Below are positions 1 to 11,800 of a stretch of 64,000 nt of DNA, piece by piece (within the stretch, counting starts at the first letter, position 1; each line of letters opens with the position of its first letter). This DNA comes from Verrucomicrobiota bacterium (GTDB taxonomy: Bacteria > Verrucomicrobiota > Verrucomicrobiia > Limisphaerales > JACRJZ01), in the NCBI GenBank assembly GCA_016219875.1, contig JACRJZ010000138.1:93069-157068 (forward strand). The letters are read 5' to 3'. The translations under genes were made by a program, and so were the position numbers. A model generated the notes under the pieces. The model saw nothing but the letters and a program-made list of their open reading frames with translations. It was not told the origin of the DNA and made no database searches.

Positions 1-2743
1 CAGAGATGTTCATGGCATTGAGGCCGCCTGGAATGCGCGGATCGCGGTTGTTCCCGTATTCATCCATGCGCCACCAGCGGCGCTCGAAGGCAAAGGACCT
101 GGTGTAGCTCAGGTTGGTCAGGTTGATCCCGCTCGCCGCCGGCGTGCCGTGGTTGATCTCGTAAATGACCACCGGCGCCAGCGCCCCGCCTCCCAAGATC
201 GGCCGGATCAGGCCGGGCCGTTGAGCGTCTTCTTGTGGGTCGGGCCGCGGGTTGCTCAGTTGGACGTAAAAAATCTTGTGCCCGTTCGAGATGAAGTCCG
301 ACCAGACCGGCACCACAAAGTTGGTGCTCATCTGGAAATCGTCGAAGACCAGCGTGCCGTTCGTCGGCGTGTAGTCGATATACGGCACGGCCGTGCCGCC
401 GGGGACGGTCGCATAATCCACCAGCACCCGGCCCGTGTTGCCGTTGGTGCGCACCACGGTGATGAGCGCCCCCAACGCGCTCCGGTGCCACGGCGGAACT
501 CCCGCATTGCCGCACGAGTAGGGAAACGTCTCATTCTCCGTCACCTCGTAAGGCCAGATGTCCAGATACGAACTGAAGTTCAACTCGCCCGCCGGGCTGG
601 GCGGCGGAATGGTCTCATCGTCCTGGATCGTCAGCACCGCGTTGCTCAACGAGCCGAGCGTCAGCGCGCCGGTCGCGTCGGTCAGGTGCAGGTTCACTGT
701 CCGGTTGGAGTCCGTGAGGGCGTTGTCCAAGATGATGATGTCGAAGTTGGTCGCGAACTGGCCCGCCTCGAAGTTCAAGACACCGTTGCGCGGCAAGTAA
801 TCGATGCCCTGGATGGCCGTGCCGTCGCTGGTGGAAAACGCCACCGAGCCGGCCGCGCCGCCGAAGTTATAAACCGCGATGCTGGCGAAACCCGGCGGTT
901 GGCCCTCAATGACGGTGTAAAACGGCTGCGCGAACTGCGTCAGATCGCCCATGACCACGTGCCCCCACCACGTGCCCCACCGGTCCCAGCCGCCCAGCGG
1001 CGCAGCCGCGTATTCCTGGATCGTCCAAAAATCCACATCGTTCACGGGATCGACCATGGACGCGCTGTAGTCGCCCCAGCGGTTCCTGAACCCGCCGTAA
1101 GTCTTGAAATACGGCGCTTCGCCCAGCTTCAGGATCGTTTCCTGACGCACCTCTCCAAGCGGGTCCAGACCGAACCGCACCGTGTAGCTGGCGCTGGCAT
1201 ACTGGTTCGTGGAGAACCGCGAGAACCCGATGAGCACATCATTCCGGGCGTTGACCGCGATGTTCGGAAACGCGTAAGACACGGGCGCCAGCGGGTCTTC
1301 CACCGCGCCGCGCTGCACGACCGCGCCGCTGGGCGATAGCTGCCACCACTGCACGGCCACGTGGCTGGGATTGAACGCCGGCAGGAACACATGGTGCGCC
1401 AGCCACAGGCTCCCGTTGCGCAGCACCACGTTCTGCACCCGGCAGTCGTTGGCGCTGATCCCGAACGGCGAGCCGCGCTGCGGCAGAAAACCCCCGAAAG
1501 GAAAACCGGTTTGAAAGCTGGGATCGCTCGATCCCCAAACATTGGTCGAGTTGACGAACGCCGTCCCCACCGTGAGCAACTCCCCTCCGACCGGCCCCGT
1601 AATCGTGCTCAGCCGCAGCCGGCTGCTGACGCTGGTGAAGTTCGTGATCAGGTTGTCCACCTCCACGAGGTAGATCGTGTCCGAGGCCGTGTCGTGGGAA
1701 ACCGACGGCACCATGGTAAAGCCGCGCCCGGAAGTCTCCGGCAAGAACGTGTAGTTGCCAAGCCCGTTGGCGTAAAGGTCGGCCTTGTTGAACACGTAAA
1801 TGTATTCCCCGGCGTAGCCGCTGCCGAACACCGGAAACATGTTCGCCGTCACCACAATCCAATCCTTGTTGAAGCCCACGCTCGGGTAGTCCGCCCAAAT
1901 GATGCCCGGCAAGTCCACCGGCACCCGCCACATAAACCAGTTGCCCGTCGGATCATCCGTCTGCGATACCGCGATCAAGGTGCCCGAAGTGCCCAGCAGC
2001 GTGGCCCCGTCCGCCATCGCCACAAAAATCCACCGGCCCCCTTGGGCATCGAAATAGACTTTGGGATCGAACGCATCGGGGAAGCCCGCCGATTGCCAGA
2101 AAGCGTTCAACGGCATCCGGCTGACCTCCCCGCCGAAGCGGTCCTGAACCCGGACTTCCGTGTTATGCACCACCATCAAGTGCCGCGGCCCCACGGCCCC
2201 CATCGTGTCCGGCGGGATGGAGGTGTTGTTGTCATCCAGCGCCTGGAAGCTCGCCGCCGGCGGTGGCGACGGCACCGGCAGCACCCGCGGCGACATCGGC
2301 GCATAAGGACCCGGCTCCGCGCGTGGCGCATTCGTGGCCGGCACGATACGGTCCAGCGGCATCGGCGAATGGACGGCCTTCGGCGCATTGCTCACGCCGA
2401 GGCTCAGCGGCTCGATCACCGGCACGCCATTGCTGTCCACGTAGTAAGTGCGCGGCACCGAAACCAAGTCCGCCGCGCTCCATAAGGGACCCGGCTGCAG
2501 TTTGGCCGCCCGTGTCGCCGCGGCCTTGAAGTTGACGAAGCCACGAATCGGGGCCGTTTCCTGCGTGCCAGTGATCCGCTGCTGGGCCGGAAGCGACTCC
2601 GTCATCACGGCCACGCCGGCCAACACCGCCAGCCAAGCGGCGAGGCTCCGGCGCGGCGCGCGGGAAATGGTCGATTGATATTCCACCGTGGCGACGGCGC
2701 GCGCTGAAGAGCGCAGCCGCCGCGGAGATGTGCTGTTCATCAT
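1..2743 (-). CDS. Secreted Calx-beta domain protein, 3' end outside window (partial)
   Basis: An open frame runs without a stop from two adjacent ATGs at 2743 and 2740 to the window edge, giving 914 codons. The N-terminus has a basic stretch and a hydrophobic segment (LAAWLAVLAGVAVM) followed by SLPAQ, which looks like a signal peptide. Residues from about 170 to 560 form a region with many WG/NxW motifs and no family I can name; it looks like a secreted propeller-like domain. Two Calx-beta domains follow (about 585-700 and 710-860), with typical DGTA-x-GxDY and FDDFQxSTNFVV motifs. The second Calx-beta and the segment after it (FAFERRWWRMDEY) closely resemble the N-terminal part of the upstream giant protein (FSIERLHYRVDEY), so the two genes look like paralogues. 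No Shine-Dalgarno is seen. Substrate or partner unknown. Confidence 0.9.
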   Translation of the reverse strand, partial: MMNSTSPRRLRSSARAVATVEYQSTISRAPRRSLAAWLAVLAGVAVMTESLPAQQRITGTQETAPIRGFVNFKAAATRAAKLQPGPLWSAADLVSVPRTYYVDSNGVPVIEPLSLGVSNAPKAVHSPMPLDRIVPATNAPRAEPGPYAPMSPRVLPVPSPPPAASFQALDDNNTSIPPDTMGAVGPRHLMVVHNTEVRVQDRFGGEVSRMPLNAFWQSAGFPDAFDPKVYFDAQGGRWIFVAMADGATLLGTSGTLIAVSQTDDPTGNWFMWRVPVDLPGIIWADYPSVGFNKDWIVVTANMFPVFGSGYAGEYIYVFNKADLYANGLGNYTFLPETSGRGFTMVPSVSHDTASDTIYLVEVDNLITNFTSVSSRLRLSTITGPVGGELLTVGTAFVNSTNVWGSSDPSFQTGFPFGGFLPQRGSPFGISANDCRVQNVVLRNGSLWLAHHVFLPAFNPSHVAVQWWQLSPSGAVVQRGAVEDPLAPVSYAFPNIAVNARNDVLIGFSRFSTNQYASASYTVRFGLDPLGEVRQETILKLGEAPYFKTYGGFRNRWGDYSASMVDPVNDVDFWTIQEYAAAPLGGWDRWGTWWGHVVMGDLTQFAQPFYTVIEGQPPGFASIAVYNFGGAAGSVAFSTSDGTAIQGIDYLPRNGVLNFEAGQFATNFDIIILDNALTDSNRTVNLHLTDATGALTLGSLSNAVLTIQDDETIPPPSPAGELNFSSYLDIWPYEVTENETFPYSCGNAGVPPWHRSALGALITVVRTNGNTGRVLVDYATVPGGTAVPYIDYTPTNGTLVFDDFQMSTNFVVPVWSDFISNGHKIFYVQLSNPRPDPQEDAQRPGLIRPILGGGALAPVVIYEINHGTPAASGINLTNLSYTRSFAFERRWWRMDEYGNNRDPRIPGGLNAMNIS

Positions 2744-2754
2744 AGTGTCGTCAG

Positions 2755-2795
2755 AATTGCAGATTGCAGATTGCGGATTGCGGATTGCAGATTGC
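2755..2795. repeat. Heptamer tandem repeat (RGATTGC)n
   Basis: Five consecutive 7-bp units of the form AGATTGC or GGATTGC follow a partial unit. They lie in the 70-bp gap between the giant gene and the Calx-beta gene downstream of it, just ahead of the latter's start. The unit length matches the short tandemly repeated (STRR) elements described in cyanobacteria. Other 7-bp arrays occur in this window at 5301, 24301, 40450, 57881 and 62090. Confidence 0.85.
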
Positions 2796-2813
2796 GATGG
2801 GCCGAGGGCGTCC

Positions 2814-5800
2814 TCACGGCGCGCCCGACCGCACGCGGTAGAAGCGATACGTGTAGCTGCCCGCGCCCGGATCAACGAGCGTGGTTTCCGGGCCGGTGGC
2901 GGTCTGGACGTCCACCACCGTCCACGAGCTTAAGTCGTCGCTGGCTTCGAGGTAGTAGGTCACGCCCGCGACGCTGCTGATGGTGAGAGTGGCCGAGCCT
3001 CCGGCCACGGTCACGATGCTGGTCACGCGCAATGGCGGCACCGAGCCGACGATCCGCGCCACGCCGCGCCGCGGCACGCCGTTCACGCTCGTGAAATCAC
3101 CACCAATCAGGACGGCGTCGCTGGGCAACACGGACAGGGTATAGACGGTGCTGTTCGGACCCGCGCCCACATCGAAGCTCAGATCAAGCGAGCCGTCCGA
3201 GTTCAGCCGGGCGAGGCGGTTGCGGTTGGTGCCGTTGTAACTCACAAAATCTCCTCCCAGGATGATCTCGCCGCCGGACTGGAGGCCGAGGGCAAAGACG
3301 GTCGCGTTCGGTCCCGCTCCGGAGCGGAAAGTGGAATCCATCGAGCCATCCGTGTTGAGGCGGATGAGGTGCTGGCGGTTCGTTCTGCCGCTCAGGACAA
3401 AGTCTCCGCCCACCAACACGTGACCGTCGGCCTGCACGGCTAGGGCATAGACGGTGCCGTTGGTGATCACGCTGGCGTAGAACGACGGATCCACCGCGCC
3501 CTCCGGCGTCAGCTTGACCACCCGGCCCGCCGCCGTGCCGGCCACCTGGCTGAACGCCCCGCTCAAGAACGCCCCGCCCTCCGGCAACACCACGACCCAA
3601 TGCACCGGCGCGTTGGCGCCCGAGCCCGGGTTGAACGACGTATCCACGCTGGCGTTGGGCCGCAACTGCGTCACCCCCAGCGTTGGCGCCGTGAAATTGC
3701 CCCCCACCAGCACGCGCGCGTTGGTGCGCACCGCCACCACGTTGACCACGCCGTTGAAGCCCGGCACCTGCAGGAAATTCGGGTCCGGCAGCCCATTGGT
3801 CAGCAACCGCGCCACCCGGTTCACCGCCGAGCCGTTAAACGTCACAAACGCCCCTCCAATCATCGCCCGCCCATCCGACATCAAGCTCACGCTCGACACA
3901 TAAGAATTCGGCCCCTGCCCCGCCAAATTCGTCACCGTCACGTAATTCGTGATAGCCGTCACCACAAACCCGTTCGTGATATAAGTCACCACCGCGTTCG
4001 TCACCACCACCGGCACCGGCGGCAAAAACGTGTTGTCCAGCGCCCCGTTCGTGCCCAACCGCACCACGAAATTGTGGTTCGTCCCGTTGAACATCGTGAA
4101 GGCTCCGCCCACCACCACGCGCCCCTGCCCATCCGCCGCCAGCGACCGCACCAGACTATTCGCCCCCAACCCCGGATCAAACGTCCGATCCAGACTCCCC
4201 GCGCTGAAATCATCATCCACCACCCGCACCGTGGCCACGCTCTCCCCCGCGATCACGCCCCCGCCCGTCGCGTTCGTGATCGTCACCGTGAACGTCTCAT
4301 CCCCCTCCACCGCCAGATCATTGGCCAACGCGATCACGATGCTCTTGTTCGTCTCCCCCTCCGCGAACGTCAGCAACCCGTTCGTCGCCGCGTAATCCAG
4401 CCCCCCGAACGCCGTCCCATCCGTCGTGAAAAACGACACCGACACCGACCCGGAGAACCCGTTCGTCCGCTGAATACTCAACACCACCTGCCCCTCCGCC
4501 TCCACCGCCTGGAACCGATTCGTCGCGAACACCAACACCCCCGGCCCCAGATCATTATCCTGGATCACCAGCGACGCCACCCCCCGCCCCAGCGTGGCTG
4601 GCCCCGTCACATTCGTCAGCACCAACGAGATCGTCTCCGGCTGCTCGATCTCATTATCATCATTGATCGGCACATCGAAACTCTGCACCGTCACCCCCGG
4701 ATTGAACACCAGCGTGCCCGCCACCGCGTTGAAATCCCCCGCCCCCGCGCTGTCATTCGTCCGCACCAACGCCGCGTAACCCACGCTCACCCGGTCAATG
4801 CTCCCCCCCGCCCGCACCACCTGGATGCGCGCGATCAAACTCCCCTCCGTCACCGTGTAAATCGGCTGCCCGAACCCGATCACCCCATCATTGTCCAGAA
4901 TGGTGACCAGCGCCGACGCCGGCGCCCCCAACCCGGCCCCCGTCGCGTTCTGGAGGTTCGCGCTGAAACTCCGGTTCCCATTCACCAGACTGTCGTTGTT
5001 CACCGCGATGGGGAAACTCTTGAACATCTCCGCCTCCCCAAAACTCAAATATGTCGAAACCCCCGCGTAATGCAGCGGCGACACCGCCGTCCCATCCGAC
5101 GTTTTCAATTGCACACTGGCCGCGCCCGACGTGCCGCCCACCCGCAACACCGTCAACGCTACGTTCGTCCCCGCCTCGCTCACACTGAACGCCGGCGCGT
5201 TGAACTGGAAACTGCCCCCGCCCAAATTCTCCCCGCCCAGCAACCGCGCGATGGCCACCCGCGGCTGCCCGTTTACCTGCGTGAACGCGCCGCCGATGAG
5301 GAGAGTTGAGAGTTGAGGGTGGAGAGTTGAGGGGGCCACCACCACGGCGTTGACCGTGCGGTCTGCGCCGGTGCCAAAATTGATGGTCGCGTCCAACGTC
5401 CCGTCCGCATTGAGCCGCGTGAGCCGATTGCGCAATTGCCCGTTAAAGGCCACAAACGCCCCGCCCAACAGCACCTTGTCATCACTCTGCAACGCGATGG
5501 AACTCACGAAATCATCCGCCCCGAAGCCCGGAGCGAACGACGTGTCCAGCGCCCCGCTCGTGTGCAACCGCACCAACCGCCCGACGCTGGTCACACCATA
5601 ACTGGTGAAGCTGCCACCCACCAGCACCCGCCCGCCCGAAGTCAGCGCCAGCGCATACACACTGCCGTTGAAGCCCGCGCCTGGATCGAACGCCGCATCC
5701 ACGCTGCCGTTGGGCAGCAGCCGCGCGATCCGCGCTCGCGGCTGATTGTCCACGTGCAAAAAGTCCCCGGCGATGATGACCCCGCCCGCCCCGTCCACCA

Positions 5801-8800
5801 GGATGGCATTGACCGCGCCGTCCGCCCCCACGCCCGGATTGAAGGTGGTATCGACCGTGCCGTCCGTCTTCAGCCGCGCGATCCCCAGGCGGCTCACGCC
5901 ATAGACCGTGGTGAAGACGCCGCCCACCAGCACCCGCTGATCGGGCTGGATGGCGATGGCATAGACCGCGCCGTTGAGGCCCACGCCGGCATTGAAGTCG
6001 ATGTCGAGCGAGCCGTCCGTGTCGAGCCGGGCGAGCCAGGCACGCGGGACGTTGTTCACATTGGTGAAAAGGCCGCCGATGATGACCTTGCCATCCGCCT
6101 GCATGGCCATGGAGCGGACGGGCCGGTCGGGACCGAGGCCCACGTTGTAGCTCTCGTCCAGCGTGCCGTCGTCATTCAACCGCGCGACGCGATACTGTTG
6201 GTCCACGCCGACGATTTGGGTGAACTCGCCCGCCGCCATGATCTTGCCCAGCAACGAGGGTTGCGCCGAATTCGTATGCACGGCCAGGGCAAAGACTGTG
6301 TTGGCCGGCTGGGCGGCGGGATCGAACGTGGCCGAGTGCTCGCCGGACGTTTCCAGCACGGCGATGCGTTTGCGCGGGAGCCGGTTGAACTGGGTGAACT
6401 CGCCGACCACCGCGATCTTGGAACTGGTGGACTGGCCCGGCCCCGGCGGGATTTCGCTGATCTGGCTGATGATCCAGTCGTAGAAGTAGGACACGCGGGC
6501 ATAGACGCCGGGGTAGTTCGGGAGGGCGCAGCCGTTGCCCCAACTGGTGGCGCCCGCCAGGCGGAGGCCGCCCTGCGCATTGGTCACCACGAGCGGGCCG
6601 CCGCTGTCGCCTTGGCAGGTGTCGATGCCGCCCTGGGCGTAACCGGCCATGATCATGTCCGGCGTGATAACGCCGATCGGGTAGGCCGAGGTGGCGGTAA
6701 TGGGGCAGGCACCGACTTGCAGGATGTTCGGGGCCGCGCCGCCGGAACTGAGCGTGCCCCAGCCGGTGATCGTAGTCATGACGCCGGGATCGGTCAGGCC
6801 CGCGTTGGCTTCCGCCGGCGTGACGGGCCGCACGGGCGATGCGACATAGTTGCCGAAGAAACTGATCGGCGCCATCAGGTGCCACAAGGCGATGTCGTTT
6901 TCCCCCGTGCCGGGATTGTAGTTCGGATGGATCACGATCCGGTCCACGTTGAAGATTTGGCCGCCCGTCGGCTGGGTGAGATCGGTGATGCCGACCGCCA
7001 CGGCCACGCCCGCCGGGTTCTGGCCCACCGAGCAGTGCGCGGCGGTGAGGATCCACCGGTCGTTCAGAATGGAGCCGCCGCAGAATTGGTTGGGCCGGAT
7101 GTTGTTCGGGTTGTAGGGCTGGTAGATGAGGGCCACCTGGTACGGGTAGTCGGCGATGTTCGCGTTCACTCCTCCGACGATGCGCGGCTGCGCCGCCCAG
7201 AACGCGCTGGGATCCATGCGCGGGCCTTGCTTGGGAATCGGCTGGCCGGTCGAGCCGAGCGCCAGCCCGTAGATGCGCTGGTTCGCGCCCACGCCCGGAT
7301 TGAACGTGGAATCCACCGTGCCGGACGGATCGAGCCGCACGAGCCGGTTGAAGGTGTTCCCGTTGAACTGCGTGAAGTCGCCCGCCAGGACGATGCGGCC
7401 GTCCACCTGCACGTCAATGGCCCGCACGGTAGAGTTGGCGCCCGTGCCTGGATCGAAGCTCAGATCAACCGTGCCGTCGGCGTTCAGGCGGGCCACGCGG
7501 TTGCGCGGCACACCGTCCACGGTGGTGAAGTTGCCGGCGATCACCACACGACCGTCGGTGAGGACCGCCACGCTGTACACCGGGCCGTCGGGACCGAGGC
7601 CGGTGGCGAAGGTGGTGTCCAGCGTGCCGTCCGGATTGAGACGGGCCAGGCGATTCCGGCGGACGCCGTCGAAGCGCGTGAAGTCGCCGCCGATCAGGAT
7701 CGAGCTGCCGGTGCTGGCGTAGCCCATGAGCGCAATGGTGCGGACCTGGCCGTTCGCGCCCACGCCGACTCGGAAGTTCACATCGACCGCGCCGTCAGGG
7801 AAGAGGCGGGCGAGGTAGTTGAAGGACTGTCCGCCCACAGTGTGGAAGTTGCCGCCAATCAGGACGCGGTCATCCAGTTGCACCGCCACGGCACGCACGT
7901 CGCCGTCGGCGCCCACCGCGCTGTTGAAGACGGGATCCACGCTGCCGTTGAAACGCAGGCGGGCCACGTGGCCGCGCGGAATGGTGCCGAGGCCGGTGAA
8001 GGCGCCGCCAATGACCAGGCCGTTGGTGCTGCGGCCCACGGCATAGACCGCGGCGTTCGGGCCGGCGGAATCGAAGCTGATGTCCACCGTGCCGTTGGTG
8101 GTCATGCGGCCCACGCGGTTCATGGCCACGCCGTTCAAGTGCTGGAAGTCGCCGGCCACATACAGGTTTTCCCGGGTATCGAAGACGGCGGCGTACACCG
8201 TGCCGTCCGCGCCCCAGCGCGAGTTGAAGGTGTCGTCCACCGCGCCGGCCAGCGGCGTGTCCACGATCGTGAGGAGCGCGGAGGCGGGAGTGAGCACGAC
8301 GTTCGCGCTCGGATTCGAGAGCGTGAGGTTCACCGTTTCGCTCGGTTCACCCAATTGGTCGAAGATGATCGGCACGGTGAAGGTCTTCACCGTTTCGTCG
8401 GGGCCAAAGGAAACCGTGCCGTTGGTGCCCACGTAGTCGAGACCACCGTTGGCCGATCCATCGCTGCTGGCGAAGTCCACCGACACGGTGCCAAGCAGGT
8501 TGTCGGTGCGTTCCACCGTAATCACCGCGGCCAGGTCGTTCTCGTTGACCACGAAGTTCGTGGCCGCGAACCCGATGTGGATCGGCAACGACTCGAAGTC
8601 CTCGATGGACAGGACGGCCGTGGTGGGCGGGGCCAGCGTGGCGCCGCCGCCCGGCTCGGAGAGGGTCAGCCGCACCGTGCGGTTGGGCGTCACGGCCGGG
8701 TTCGGCAGCACCGGCACCAGGAAGGTCTTGTTGGTTTCGCCGTCGGAGAAGGCCAGCACCCCGCTGGCGGCCAGGTAATCGATGCCCACCGTGGCCGTCA

Positions 8801-11800
8801 GATCGCTGGTGGCGTATTTCACCGAGACGATGCCCGATGCGCCGTCGTTGCGGACGACGGTGATGACCGCGTTGGCGCCGTGCTCGGAGACGGTGTAGGT
8901 GGCCGCAGAGAAGCTCAGCACGCCGGGGGCGAATTGCGCGTCGAAGATCGTCAGCAGGGCGTTGGTCACGCCGAAGTTGACCGTGTTGGCCGGGCTGGCG
9001 CCGGTGATGCGCAACTGGACCGGCCGGTTCCCGGTGGCGATGCCGTCGTTGAGAATGGGCACGAGGAATACTTTGTTGGTCTGGCCCGGCAGGAAGGTGA
9101 GCGTGCCGAAGACGGGCACGAAGTTCTGCCCCGCCACGGCCGCGTTCGGCAAGGCCGGGTTCGCGGCGGCTTGGTAGTTGACCGTGACGGTGGTGTTGGT
9201 GGCCCCGGTGCGCCAGAGGTTCACCACCGCCGAGCCGCTGGGCGTGTTTTCGGCCACGTTGTAATCCGGCTGCCCGAACGTGATCACGCTGTCGTCGCTG
9301 AGGATCGTCGCCACCGCCACCGGCACGACGCCGATGTCCGCCCCGCCGGTCGGGGTGTCGAGGCCGACGTAGAACGACTCGGGGAATTCTACCGCCCGGT
9401 CATCGGTCAGCGGAATGCGCACCAGGGTCATGACTTCGCCCTGCGGGAAGGTCAGGGTGCCGGTCCCGCCGGTGTAGTCTTCGCCGTCCAGGGCCATGCC
9501 GTCGTAGGTGATCCAGTTCGCGCCCGCCGTGCCGAACGTGCCGCCCCGGCGCATGACCTTCAGGAGGGCCACGCCGTCGGCTTCGTTGGCGGTGTTGAAG
9601 GGCTGGCTGAATTCGATGCTGCCAGGCCCGCCCAGGGAGCCGCCGAAGACCCGGGCCAGGTGGTTTGCGGGTCGCGCGTCCATTTGCGTAAATCCGCCGC
9701 CCAGGACGATCTTGCGGTCCTGCTGGATGACCAGGGCGGCCACGAAGCCGTTGGCGCCTTCGCCGAAGTTGATGCTGGCATCGACGGAGCCGTCCTGGTT
9801 CAGGCGGGTGATGCGATTGCGAGTCACGCCGTTGAAGGTCGTGAAGGTGCCGCCGAGCAGGATCTTCTCGTCGTCTTGCAGGGTCAGGGTGAACACGGAA
9901 TCGTTTGGCCCGGAGAGTCCGGCCAGGAAGTTCGTGTCCAGCGTGCCGTTCGGGTTGAGGCGGACGAGGTAGCCGTGGCCCTCGAAATTGGTGAACGAGC
10001 CGCCCACCAGAATCCGGCCGTCGGTCTGCACCGCGAGCGTGCGCACGATGGCGTCCGCGCCAGCGCCGACCGTGAAGCTGGTGTCGATGCTGCCGTTGGG
10101 ATTGAGCCGGGCAATGCGGCTGTGCGGCAGGTTGTTAAACGCGGTGAAGTCGCCCGCAATGATGATCTTGCTGTCCGGCTGGACGGCGATGGCGAAGACG
10201 GGACCGTTCGGGCCGGTGCCGATGCTGAACGCCCCGTGCAGGCTGCCGTTGGTGTTCAGGCGGACCAGATGGGGCATGGTCACGCCGTTGTAGCTGGCAA
10301 ACGCCCCGCCCACCAAAATCCGCCCGTCACTCTGGAGCGCCAGAGTGTGGACGGGGTTGTCCGCGCCCGCCCCAGGGTTGAAGGAGTAGTCCAGCGTGCC
10401 GTCCGCATAGAGCCGGCAAAGGCGGCTGCGGTTGACCCCGTTGAACGTGGTGAAGAACCCGCCCAGGAGCAGCCGGCCATCCGGCTGGAGAGCGATGGCC
10501 CGCAATTGGTCGTTGGCCCCGGCCCCCACGTTGAAGGTGTTGTCCAGTTGGCCGCCTTCCAGCAGCCGGGCCAGGTTCCGCCGGATCACGTTGTTGATGG
10601 TGGTGAATTCCCCGCCCACGATCAGTTTGCGGTCCGCCTGGAGCGCCAGCGCATACACGGGCCGATCCGGCCCCGTCCCGATGTTGAAGGTCACATCCAC
10701 GGACCCGGCGGGCAGGACGGAGGATTCGTTGTCCACAATGGTCAGGACGGCGTTGCTCGGCGCCAGCAGGCCCGCCCCGCCGCCCGGATTGCTCAGCGCC
10801 ACGATGAAGGTGCGGTCGCCGTCTTCCAGCCCGTTGTCCACCGGGCGGGCGCGGAAGGTCTTGCTGATCTCCCCCGGCGCAAACACCAGCACGCCGTTCG
10901 TCGGGGCGTAGTCGTTGTTCAGCGCGGTCCCGCTGCCGTCGAAGGTGGCGAATTGCACGGAGCACGTGCCGGCGATCCCACCGTAGCGTTGCACGGTCAG
11001 GTCCAGGCCGGTGCCGTTTTCGTCCATCGAGTAGGTCCGGCGGCTGAAGGCTAACGCGCCGTAGCCGTCGTCGTCCAGAATCCACAGCTTGGCCGTGGTC
11101 CGGCTGCCCAGGGCGCTGCCGTTGGACGGGTTGAAAAGGCGCAGGCTCACGTTGTTCGAGCCATCCACCAGGTTGTCGTCCAGGATCGGCACCAGGATGG
11201 TCTTCGTCAGGGTCTCGCCGTGGACCCAGGAGAGGAGGTTGGTGCTGGGGGCAAAGTCGCGCCCGGCCAAGGCCGCGTTCGGGGCGCTGCCGTTGGTCAC
11301 GCCTACGGAGACGCTCAGCGGGCCCACGCTGCCGCCCGTGCGGCTCACCGACACCACCGCGTAGCCCGCGCCTTCGTTCGTCGTGTAGGTGGCGGCCAGG
11401 AAGTTGAGCCGGCCCGCGGGGAAGTCGTCGTCAATGATCGTCACGGTGGCGGCGGTGGTGTTGGTGGCGGGGTTGAAGGCAGGCGGGCCGCCGGCGCTAC
11501 CCGGCAGGACCGCGCCGCCGGTGGCGTTGGTCAGGATGACGGTGAAGTTCTTGTCGAGGTTGACGCTGGTGTTGTCGGTGATCGGGATGAGGATGCTGGC
11601 GTTGGTCACGCCGGAGGGGAAGGTGATGGTGCCGCGTTTGGTCAGGTAGTCGCCCGCGCCGAGGATGGTCGAGCCGAGGGCGGTGCCATTGACGGTGTAG
11701 TAATCCACGGAGACGGAGCCGACGTGGCCGTTGGTGCGGACGAGGGAGAGGGTGACGGAGCCGTCGCTTTCGTTGGTGGCGTAGCCCTCGCTGTTGAAGG

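Noticed and set aside
2755..2795. CRISPR-like repeat array
   Set aside because: Units are 7 bp, contiguous and without spacers; no cas gene is present.
5436..11054. 1872-codon open frame on the plus strand opposite the giant gene
   Set aside because: It mirrors repeats of the antisense gene, is rich in Arg/His/Ala/Gly without domain motifs, and has no signal or start context. It is an effect of GC-rich third positions.
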